From Burkholderiales bacterium (lineage in GTDB: Bacteria; Pseudomonadota; Gammaproteobacteria; Burkholderiales; SG8-39), in NCBI GenBank assembly GCA_005777205.1, contig SXNB01000006.1:1-6164 (forward strand): 6,164 nucleotides of DNA, written 5' to 3'. A program made the translations under genes and the position numbers. Within the stretch, counting starts at the first letter, position 1. Each line of letters starts with the position of its first letter. Positions 1 through 5,639 of the stretch are shown one piece after another. The notes below the pieces were generated by a model. It saw only the letters and a list, made by a program, of their open reading frames with translations, was not told the origin of the DNA and made no database searches.

Positions 1-452
1 GCGAACTGGTCGAGCATGATGCCCTTGCCCTCGCGCACCAGGCGCTCGGCGAGGTCGCGGGCGCCTTCCATCCCGCCCTTCTGCGGCGTCAGGATGATCT
101 CGGCGCCGTAGGCACGCATGGTCTGGCGCCGCTCGATGGACAGGTGCTCAGGCATGATCAAGATCATGCGCAGACCCCGGATCGCGGCCGCCATCGCCAG
201 GCCGATGCCAGTGTTGCCCGAAGTGGGCTCGATGAGCGTGTCCCCCGGCTTGATGGTGCCACGCTCCAGCGCGCGCCGGATCATAGACATCGCCGGGCGG
301 TCCTTCAGCGATCCCGCCGGGTTGTCGCCCTCCAGCTTGGCGAGAATGACGTTGCCCCGGCGTGCATCGTCCGCGCGAGGCAGGCGCTGCAGGCGCGCGA
401 GCGGCGTCTCGCCGATGAAGTCCTCGAGCGTGCGATGCAGACTGCCGCTCAT
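1..452 (-). CDS. cysM: Cysteine synthase B (O-acetylserine sulfhydrylase B), N-terminal half, cut by window edge
   Basis: Cytoplasmic PLP enzyme that makes L-cysteine from O-acetylserine and sulfide; CysM-type enzymes can also use thiosulfate. Only the first 150 codons are present; the family is about 300 residues long, so the C-terminal half lies beyond position 1. Visible motifs are the PLP-lysine segment NPAGSLKDRPA with Lys50 as the expected Schiff-base lysine, and the phosphate/substrate loop EPTSGNTG at residues 75-82. The form SLKDRPA with a following Met, rather than the CysK-type SVKDRIA, favours CysM; this is a judgement from motif memory. The ATG at 452-450 overlaps the hldD stop (TGA 451-449) in an ATGA junction, which suggests translational coupling. 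A GGGAG lies about 11 nt upstream. Its place after heptose genes is a conserved gene order, not an obvious pathway link. Confidence 0.93.
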   Translation of the reverse strand, partial: MSGSLHRTLEDFIGETPLARLQRLPRADDARRGNVILAKLEGDNPAGSLKDRPAMSMIRRALERGTIKPGDTLIEPTSGNTGIGLAMAAAIRGLRMILIMPEHLSIERRQTMRAYGAEIILTPQKGGMEGARDLAERLVREGKGIMLDQF

Positions 453-1426
453 GCGCCCAACAGCTCCCGGGTGTAGGCAGACACGCCCTCCTCGACCGAA
501 CGGAACTCGACTGTGCAGCCGGCCTCTCGCAGCACCGCTAGGTCCGCCTGGGTGTAGCTCTGATACTTGCCCACCAGCTGCTGCGGGAACGGGATGTACT
601 CGATTAGCCCCCGCTCGGCGAGTTCGTCCGCCGATGCGTCCGAACCCTCGACGGTGTTGATCACCGCGGCGGCGACGTCGTTGAAAGCCTGCGCGCGCCC
701 GGTGCCGCAGTTGAAGATGCCGGACACGTCCGGGTTCCGCAGCAGCCAAAGGTTCACCGCGACCGCGTCGTCCACATGCACAAAATCGCGCTGCTGGCCG
801 CCATCCACAAAATCGTCCGAGCCGACGAACAGCTTCACCTTTTTCTCGGACCGGTACTGGTGGAAGGCGTGGAAGGCGACCGAGGCCATGCGGCCCTTGT
901 GCTGCTCGTGGGGCCCGTATACGTTGAAGTAGCGCAGGCCGGCTACCTGCGCACTGCGCTCGCCGATCCGGCGCACGTACTGGTCGAACAGGTACTTGGA
1001 GTAGGCGTAGGCGTTCAGCGGGCGCTCGTTCTCGCGCTGCTCGGAGAATTCGCGCCCGGCGCCGTAGACAGAGGCCGAGGAGGCGTAGATGAACGCCACC
1101 TGCTCCTCCTGGCACCAGTCCAGCAGCGCCTTGGAGTAGCCGTAGTTGTTCTCCATCATGAAGCGGCCGTCCTCCTCCATGGTGTCGGAGCAGGCGCCCT
1201 GGTGCAGCACCGCCTCGATCGAGCCGTCCAGCCGCCCGGACTCCACCTGCGCCAGGAACTCGCGCTTGTCGAGGTAGTCGGCGATCTCCGCGCCGGCGAG
1301 GTTGCACACCTTCGCGCCGTCCTGGAGGTCGTCCACGGCGAGGATCTCCGTGATTCCCGCCTGGTTGAGCGCGGCGACCAGCCTCGACCCGATGAATCCG
1401 GCGGCGCCGGTGACGACATGCAGCAT
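449..1426 (-). CDS. hldD: ADP-L-glycero-D-manno-heptose 6-epimerase
   Basis: NADP-dependent short-chain dehydrogenase-type epimerase (also called RfaD/WaaD) that converts ADP-D-glycero- to ADP-L-glycero-beta-D-manno-heptose, the donor for the LPS inner core. It is 325 residues, slightly longer than the 310 of E. coli. The Rossmann glycine motif GAAGFIG is at residues 7-13. The active site has Ser116 in the YASSASVYG segment, the Y-x-x-x-K pair Tyr140/Lys144, and a second catalytic lysine, Lys177, in GPHEQHKGRMASVAFH. The QQRDFVHVDD and FNCGTGRAQAFND segments are also typical. The reading frame stays open upstream, but the ATG at 1426 begins exactly at the expected MLHVVTGAAGF. An AAAGGA lies 12 nt upstream, which is rather far, so initiation may lean on coupling to hldE1, whose stop is 20 nt away. 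The stop overlaps the cysM start by 4 nt. Confidence 0.97.
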   Translation of the reverse strand: MLHVVTGAAGFIGSRLVAALNQAGITEILAVDDLQDGAKVCNLAGAEIADYLDKREFLAQVESGRLDGSIEAVLHQGACSDTMEEDGRFMMENNYGYSKALLDWCQEEQVAFIYASSASVYGAGREFSEQRENERPLNAYAYSKYLFDQYVRRIGERSAQVAGLRYFNVYGPHEQHKGRMASVAFHAFHQYRSEKKVKLFVGSDDFVDGGQQRDFVHVDDAVAVNLWLLRNPDVSGIFNCGTGRAQAFNDVAAAVINTVEGSDASADELAERGLIEYIPFPQQLVGKYQSYTQADLAVLREAGCTVEFRSVEEGVSAYTRELLGA

Positions 1427-1446
1427 GGCCTGCCCGTTTCCTTTGT

Positions 1447-2370
1447 TCACCGGGAAAAGAGTTCCCTGCGGGTGACGACCGCGGTCCCCAGCTTTGCCAC
1501 CTTGATACCGCCGGCGCGATTGGCGACGCGCATCGCCTGCTCCAGCTGCAACCCGGAGCCCAGCATGGTGCCGAGCGTGGCGATCACAGTGTCGCCGGCG
1601 CCGCTGACGTCGAAGACCTCGCGCGCCACGGCCCGTACGTGCACCGGCTTGCCGCCTGAGTACAGCGACATGCCCTCGTGGCCACGCGTGAGCAGCAGCG
1701 CCTCCAGGCCGAGCTTCGCCCGCAGGCGCTGGACGCGCCGCTCCAGGTCTGCTTCCGTCGCCCATTCACCGACCACGTCGGTGAGTTCCTTGCGATTCGG
1801 CGTCACCACCTGTGCGCCCTTGTAGCGCGACCAGTCGTTGCCCTTCGGGTCCACCAGCACGCGCTTGCCCGCTGCGCGCGCGAGTCCGATCATCTTCGAG
1901 ATGTGCGCCAGGCCGCCCTTGCCGTAGTCGGACAGAATGACGACGTTGCAGCCGGGGAGCGCAGATTTGAAATCCGCCAGCTTGGAGGCGAGGACTTCGC
2001 TGTTGGGCGCAGTCTCGAAATCGATCCGCAGCAGCTGCTGCTTGGACAGGATGCGCAGCTTCACCGTGGTCGGGATCCGCGCGTCGCGGTGCAGGCTGGC
2101 CTTGATGCCCGCCGCCTCCACCAGCTGCGCGATGCGATCGCCGGCCTCATCCGCGCCGGTCACCGACAGCAGTTGCGTGCGCGCGCCGAGCCCAGCGCAG
2201 TTGTTGGCGACGTTCGCCGCACCGCCCAGGCGTTCCTCTTGGTTCCGGAAGCGCACCACCGGCACCGGCGCCTCGGGCGATATGCGGCTGACGTCGCCGA
2301 ACCAGTAACGGTCGAGCATGACATCGCCCACCACCAGCACGCGCGCCTTCCTGGTGTCAGGAGCCTTCAA
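1447..2370 (-). CDS. hldE1: D-glycero-beta-D-manno-heptose-7-phosphate kinase (HldE kinase domain only)
   Basis: PfkB/ribokinase-family enzyme (RfaE domain I, HldA-like) that phosphorylates D-glycero-D-manno-heptose 7-phosphate at C1 to the 1,7-bisphosphate. It is 307 residues from a TTG at 2370. Family marks are VVGDVMLDRYWFG near the N terminus, SRISPEAPVPVV (29-39), the GGAAN substrate loop (49-53), DPKG (174-177), TPNRKE (190-195) and the C-terminal DVSGAGDT (254-261) with catalytic base Asp260. In E. coli HldE an adenylyltransferase domain is fused downstream; here the protein ends after the kinase domain and hldD follows, so that step must be encoded elsewhere. The TTG overlaps the ugd stop in a TTGA junction and gives about the same N-terminal length as E. 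coli HldE. A GTG at 2340 is preceded at 5 nt by AGGAAGG and would give 297 residues. The start is uncertain; the function is not. Confidence 0.95.
   Translation of the reverse strand: MKAPDTRKARVLVVGDVMLDRYWFGDVSRISPEAPVPVVRFRNQEERLGGAANVANNCAGLGARTQLLSVTGADEAGDRIAQLVEAAGIKASLHRDARIPTTVKLRILSKQQLLRIDFETAPNSEVLASKLADFKSALPGCNVVILSDYGKGGLAHISKMIGLARAAGKRVLVDPKGNDWSRYKGAQVVTPNRKELTDVVGEWATEADLERRVQRLRAKLGLEALLLTRGHEGMSLYSGGKPVHVRAVAREVFDVSGAGDTVIATLGTMLGSGLQLEQAMRVANRAGGIKVAKLGTAVVTRRELFSR
2346..2352 (-). promoter_or_regulatory. Shine-Dalgarno-like AGGAAGG favouring an alternative hldE1 start
   Basis: AGGAAGG on the minus strand lies 5 nt before GTG 2340-2338, inside the hldE1 N-terminal codons if TTG 2370 is used. 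It is a much better ribosome site than anything before the TTG, where only a weak GGA is present about 8 nt upstream. It would start the protein directly at the first beta strand (MLVVGDVML). AGG AAG also simply encodes Arg-Lys in the longer form, so it may be coincidental. Confidence 0.45.
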
Positions 2371-3671
2371 GGCTTGCGTCCAATCGGGAAATATTCGAAA
2401 CCGAGCCCGCGCATCATGGCGGGATCGTACAGGTTGCGGCCGTCGAAGACCGCCGCCGTCGTCAGCGCCCGCTTCACCGCAGCGAAGTCCGGGGAGCGGA
2501 ACTCGGCCCACTCGGTGACGATGGCCAGCGCATCGCAGCCTTGCAGCGCCTCCTGCGCCGATGCGGCCAGCGTCACGCCCTCCACCGTCGGCTTTGCAAC
2601 CGGATCGTAGGCGCGCACTTTCGCGCCGGCCGCCTGCAGGTCCGCGATCAGCGTCAGGCGGGGCGCCTCGCGCATGTCATCGGTGGGGGGCTTGAACGCG
2701 AGCCCCCACAGCGCGAAGGTCCTGCCCCGCAGGTCCTCGCCGAAGCGCGCGCGAATCTTGGCGCCCAGGACGTGCTTCTGGACCTCGTTGGCGTCGGCGG
2801 CCGCCGCCACCACGCGCAGCGGCCAGCCTGCGTCCTCAGCGGTGCGCTGCAGCGCCCGCACGTCCTTGGGGAAGCAGGAGCCGCCGAATCCAGCTCCGGG
2901 ATACAGGAAATGGGTTCCGATGCGAGGATCTGAACCGATACCCTTGCGCACCTCCTCGATGTCCGCGCCCAGCGCCTCAGCCAGGTTGGCCAACTCGTTC
3001 ATGAACGAGATGCGGGTTGCCAGCATGGCGTTGGCGGCGTACTTGACGAGTTCCGCTGAGCGCACGCCCATCACCATCATCCGCTCGTGGTTGCGCTGGA
3101 ACGGCGCATACAGTTCGTGCAGCAGCGCGGTGGCGCGCTCGTCGTCGGAGGCGATGATGATGCGGTCCGGGCGCTTGAAGTCCTCGACCGCTGCACCTTC
3201 CTTGAGGAACTCCGGATTAGAAACCACGCCGAACGGAACTGTCTTGCCGCGGGCGGCGAGTTCCGATTGCACGGCCGCGCGTACCTTGTCTGCGGTCCCG
3301 ACCGGCACCGTGGACTTGTTCACGATGACGCGGTAGTCCTCCATGCGACGTCCGATCTCGCGCGCCGCCTGCAGCACGTATTGCAGGTCGGCGGAGCCGT
3401 CCTCGCCCGGCGGCGTGCCGACGGCGATCAGTTGCAGCACGCCGTGCGCAACACTTGCCGAAACCTCCGTCGAGAAGCGCAGCCGCCCGGCTTCCCGGTT
3501 CCGCCGCACCACCGACTCCAGCCCCGGCTCGTAAATCGGGATCCGGCCGGCATTGAGCGAGGCGATCTTGGCCGCGTCCATATCCAGGCAGAAGACATGG
3601 TTACCCATGTCGGCAAGGCAGGCGCCGCTGACCAGTCCGACGTACCCGGTGCCGATGACGCTGATGTTCAC
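2367..3671 (-). CDS. ugd: UDP-glucose 6-dehydrogenase
   Basis: Cytoplasmic NAD-dependent enzyme that oxidises UDP-glucose twice to UDP-glucuronate, a precursor for capsule, exopolysaccharide or aminoarabinose decoration of lipid A. It is 434 residues, normal for the family. The N-terminal Rossmann motif is VIGTGYVGLVSG (5-16); AVGTPPGEDGSADL begins at 84; NKSTVPVGT is at 118-126; NPEFLKEG with Glu154 follows. Lys210 and Asn214 lie in ELVKYAANAMLA, and the catalytic Cys266 is in GFGGSCFPKD (261-270). The C-terminal UDP-binding segment GLAFKPPTDDMREAP (323-337) carries Pro329 where I would expect Asn most often. The start is GTG 3671-3669, giving the canonical (M)NISVIGTGYVG, with AAGGGA 7 nt upstream; the open frame further upstream has no such support. 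lapB ends 16 nt before it and the TGA overlaps the hldE1 TTG. The end product in this organism cannot be told from here. Confidence 0.97.
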   Translation of the reverse strand: MNISVIGTGYVGLVSGACLADMGNHVFCLDMDAAKIASLNAGRIPIYEPGLESVVRRNREAGRLRFSTEVSASVAHGVLQLIAVGTPPGEDGSADLQYVLQAAREIGRRMEDYRVIVNKSTVPVGTADKVRAAVQSELAARGKTVPFGVVSNPEFLKEGAAVEDFKRPDRIIIASDDERATALLHELYAPFQRNHERMMVMGVRSAELVKYAANAMLATRISFMNELANLAEALGADIEEVRKGIGSDPRIGTHFLYPGAGFGGSCFPKDVRALQRTAEDAGWPLRVVAAAADANEVQKHVLGAKIRARFGEDLRGRTFALWGLAFKPPTDDMREAPRLTLIADLQAAGAKVRAYDPVAKPTVEGVTLAASAQEALQGCDALAIVTEWAEFRSPDFAAVKRALTTAAVFDGRNLYDPAMMRGLGFEYFPIGRKP

Positions 3672-3678
3672 GTTCGAT

Positions 3679-3684
3679 TCCCTT
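3679..3684 (-). promoter_or_regulatory. ugd ribosome binding site deciding a GTG start
   Basis: AAGGGA on the minus strand ends 7 nt before GTG 3671-3669. It decides the ugd start, since the frame remains open far upstream into lapB and there is no ATG at the expected N terminus. Its 5' end sits in the 3' side of a short hairpin over the lapB stop codon. Confidence 0.7.
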
Positions 3685-3700
3685 CGTTCATGGAACGAGG
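3681..3700 (-). promoter_or_regulatory. Small hairpin over the lapB stop codon, abutting the ugd ribosome site
   Basis: On the plus strand TCGTTC (3684-3689), loop ATG, and GAACGA (3693-3698) form a perfect 6-bp inverted repeat. In minus-strand RNA two further C-G pairs (3699-3700 with 3681-3682) can form if A3683 is bulged. The lapB TGA (3690-3688) lies in the loop and 3' arm, and the first bases of the ugd Shine-Dalgarno pair in the stem. No U tract follows, so it is not an intrinsic terminator. A role in tuning ugd translation is inference; six base pairs could be chance. Confidence 0.35.
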
Positions 3701-4893
3701 TCGAATTCCTCTGTGCGGCGAGGCGGATAGCTGTCCCAGACGCCGCAGCCCGGGCACAGCCAGTGGAGCTGGCGCGCCTTGAAGCCGCAACTCTCGCAGC
3801 GGTAGCGCGCCAGGCGCTGCGTATGGCTGTGCACCAGGTTGCGCACCAGCTCCAGGTCGCGCCTGCGGTCGGGGCTGGAGGCGGCCACGATCTGCGCCTC
3901 CAGCAACCGGTCCAGGCCCAGCAGCGTCGGGTTACGCCGCAGCTCGTCACGCACCAGCGTGTAGGCGGCCTCGGCCCCGCGCGCCTCCAGCGTGGCGCGG
4001 AACACCGCGTCGAGCAGGTCAAGCGACGGGTAGCGCTCCAGGTAGCCGGCGACAAGCTTCAGGCCCTCCTCGAGCCGGCCGGCGTCCCGGTGCGCCTCCA
4101 GCAGCCGCTGCGCCACCAGAGCAAGGTAGGCGGGGTTCTGCTGCTCGACGCGCTTCCAGTGCTCGATCGCGGCCTCGGTGCTGTCCGGACCACTGCGACC
4201 GCCGCGTGCGAGGTCGCCCAGCAAGATGCTGGCGCGTACCGACTTGCGGTTGGTCTCCAGCGCCGCCTCCAGCTGCGCGCGCGCCGCCTCCGGTCGCGAA
4301 TGCGTGGCCTGGATCGCTGCGAGCTCGCACAGGAAATGCGAGATCTCCCTCGCGCGCGAGGTGCCAGTCTCGGACTCCAGGCGCCGCGCCATGGCAACCG
4401 CCTTTTCCCATTCCTTCTCCTGCTGGAAGATCTCCAGGAGGAATCGGCGCGCCTCGCCAGCCTGGGTCTGCCCCTTCCCCTCGCCGGCCAGGCGCTGGAA
4501 CACGTCCTCGGCACGATCGAGGATCCCGGCCCTCAGGTAGTCCTGGCCGAGTTCGAACAGCGCCACGGCGCGCTGCTCGGGCCCGAGGTCGGCGCGATCC
4601 AGCAGGTGCTGGTGGATCCCGATGGCGCGGTCGTACTCGCCGCGGCGGCGGAACAGGCTCCCCAGGGCGAAGTGCAACACCACCGTTTCCGGGTCCACCT
4701 TCACCACCTCGATGAAGGCCTCGATCGCCTTGTCCGGCTGCTCGTTGAGCAGGAAATTGAGGCCGCGGAAGTAGGAGTCCGGCAGCGCCCGCGAATCCTT
4801 CACCAGGTGCTTGATGTCAATGCGCGCCGCGAGCCAGCCCAGCGCGAAGAAGATCGGGATCCCGCTCAGCCACCAGAGTTCGAATTCCACCAC
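3688..4893 (-). CDS. lapB: LapB (YciM), TPR-rubredoxin regulator of LPS assembly and LpxC turnover
   Basis: Inner-membrane-anchored cytoplasmic protein that, in E. coli, presents LpxC to the FtsH protease and organises LPS assembly. It is 401 residues, against 389 in E. coli. Residues about 5-23 (ELWWLSGIPIFFALGWLAA) form a single N-terminal membrane anchor. About 40-335 is alpha-helical TPR-type sequence, including YFRGLNFLLNEQPDKAIEAF, LGSLFRRRGEYDRAI and LGQDYLRAGILDRAE. The C terminus carries a rubredoxin-like metal site with Cys366-x-x-Cys369 and Cys380-x-x-Cys383. All four cysteines are present, so the domain looks functional. I chose GTG 4893, 6 nt after AAGGG; the next codon is also GTG (4890) and would give MEFELWW, so the start is uncertain by one residue. 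It lies 13 nt after lapA, as expected for partners. The TPR count was judged by eye. Confidence 0.95.
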   Translation of the reverse strand: MVEFELWWLSGIPIFFALGWLAARIDIKHLVKDSRALPDSYFRGLNFLLNEQPDKAIEAFIEVVKVDPETVVLHFALGSLFRRRGEYDRAIGIHQHLLDRADLGPEQRAVALFELGQDYLRAGILDRAEDVFQRLAGEGKGQTQAGEARRFLLEIFQQEKEWEKAVAMARRLESETGTSRAREISHFLCELAAIQATHSRPEAARAQLEAALETNRKSVRASILLGDLARGGRSGPDSTEAAIEHWKRVEQQNPAYLALVAQRLLEAHRDAGRLEEGLKLVAGYLERYPSLDLLDAVFRATLEARGAEAAYTLVRDELRRNPTLLGLDRLLEAQIVAASSPDRRRDLELVRNLVHSHTQRLARYRCESCGFKARQLHWLCPGCGVWDSYPPRRTEEFDLVP

Positions 4894-4899
4894 GGCGCG

Positions 4900-4904
4900 C
4901 CCTT
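4900..4904 (-). promoter_or_regulatory. lapB ribosome binding site before tandem GTG codons
   Basis: AAGGG on the minus strand lies between the lapA stop (4909-4907) and two adjacent GTG codons at 4893 and 4890, with 6- and 9-nt spacers. Both spacings are usable. It argues against the upstream ATG pair at about 4950, which would add 19 arginine- and proline-rich residues before the membrane anchor and overlap lapA. Confidence 0.6.
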
Positions 4905-4906
4905 GC

Positions 4907-5224
4907 CTAGCCCTCGGCGGGGCGGGGCGGGACCGGCGCCGCCGCATCACCGCGTCCCTGGCCGCGCCCGTTCTGAGCCGGCTCGAGACCGGCCTCCTGG
5001 CGCAGGCGCTGCAGTTCGCGGCGCTGGCGCAGCAGCAGCGCCACTGCCGCGGTCAGCCCCAGCAACGCGCCGGCGACGAAGAACCCCAGCAGCAGCAGCA
5101 CCAACGGCGCCCGCCAGGCGCTGTCGAAGAAGAAGCGCAGGGTGACCGGATCGGTGTTCTTGACCGCGAAGGCAAGCAGCAGGATGAACAGCGCCAGCCT
5201 GATCGCCCAGGTGAGAATGCGCAT
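4907..5224 (-). CDS. lapA: LapA (YciS), small inner-membrane partner of LapB
   Basis: Small LapA-domain (DUF1049) membrane protein that in E. coli is co-expressed with and interacts with LapB in LPS assembly. It is 105 residues, against 102 in E. coli. Two hydrophobic segments at about 4-20 (LTWAIRLALFILLLAFA) and 40-65 are joined by a short loop containing the family-typical VKNTDPVTLRFFF stretch. A charged, probably coiled-coil helix follows (RQRRELQRLRQEAG, about 66-79), then a disordered Gly/Pro/Ala/Arg-rich tail. Glycines in the second segment (GFFVAGALLGL) match the family pattern. The start is ATG 5224-5222; I see no good Shine-Dalgarno before it, and an 8-bp hairpin ends 15 nt upstream. 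Assignment rests on topology, the QN/KN-D-x-V-T motif and position directly before lapB. Confidence 0.9.
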   Translation of the reverse strand: MRILTWAIRLALFILLLAFAVKNTDPVTLRFFFDSAWRAPLVLLLLGFFVAGALLGLTAAVALLLRQRRELQRLRQEAGLEPAQNGRGQGRGDAAAPVPPRPAEG

Positions 5225-5239
5225 GGCGAGAACCCGCGG

Positions 5240-5260
5240 CGGAACGCTGGGGGCGTTCCG
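5240..5260 (-). promoter_or_regulatory. Perfect 8-bp hairpin between ihfB and lapA
   Basis: CGGAACGC (5240-5247) and GCGTTCCG (5253-5260) are perfect inverted repeats around a 5-nt loop (TGGGG on plus, CCCCA on minus). The element fills the middle of the 47-nt ihfB-lapA gap, 11 nt after the ihfB stop and 15 nt before the lapA ATG. Downstream bases on the minus strand are CCGCGGGTTCTCGCC with no U run, so it is not a classical intrinsic terminator. It could be a weak attenuator, an RNA-stability or processing element, or a translational control for lapA. The repeat is directly seen; its role is inference. Confidence 0.55.
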
Positions 5261-5271
5261 TCGCTACCGGC

Positions 5272-5604
<333 letters not shown>

Positions 5605-5613
5605 CTGACCCCT

Positions 5614-5619
5614 CTCCTT
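5614..5619 (-). promoter_or_regulatory. Strong ihfB Shine-Dalgarno with possible masking stem
   Basis: AAGGAG ends 9 nt before the ihfB ATG and is the best ribosome site in the window. On the plus strand TCTCC (5613-5617) and GGAGA (5626-5630) are a 5-bp inverted repeat around an 8-nt loop. In minus-strand RNA the upstream TCTCC could therefore pair with the GGAGA that contains the Shine-Dalgarno core. The site is clear; the masking stem is short and could be chance. Confidence 0.6.
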
Positions 5620-5639
5620 GAGCCTGGAGACCGTGTGCG

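Noticed and set aside
1427..1765. A 113-codon N-terminal extension of hldD, giving a 438-residue protein
   Set aside because: The extension is an out-of-frame reading of hldE1, rich in Gly/Arg/Ala, and the family N terminus starts precisely at ATG 1426.
776..1825. A 349-codon plus-strand open frame opposite hldD and the 3' part of hldE1
   Set aside because: It mirrors the conserved hldD and hldE1 coding frames and has a Val/Leu/His/Arg-rich translation without any family motif; best explained as a shadow of GC-rich coding.
1678..2610. A 310-codon plus-strand open frame opposite hldE1 and the ugd 3' end
   Set aside because: Same pattern: antisense to two well-supported enzymes and across their junction, with no recognisable motif.
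3672..4055. A 128-codon N-terminal extension of ugd reading into lapB
   Set aside because: The Ugd Rossmann strand begins at GTG 3671 with a good ribosome site, and the extension is an out-of-frame reading of the LapB C-terminal part including its cysteine motifs region.
5083..5104. Short CAG/AGC-rich repeat in lapA
   Set aside because: It encodes the leucine-rich second membrane segment of LapA (consecutive CTG codons), so codon bias and composition explain it.
3553..5145. A 530-codon open frame on the plus strand opposite lapB, lapA and the start of ugd
   Set aside because: It lies antisense to clearly recognised genes, its translation is low-complexity (rich in Arg, Ala, Gln, Leu) with no recognisable domain, and such frames are common opposite GC-rich genes with strong third-position bias.
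5240..5260. The ihfB-lapA hairpin as an intrinsic transcription terminator
   Set aside because: There is no run of U after the stem on either strand, and lapA follows within 15 nt; kept as a possible regulatory structure only.
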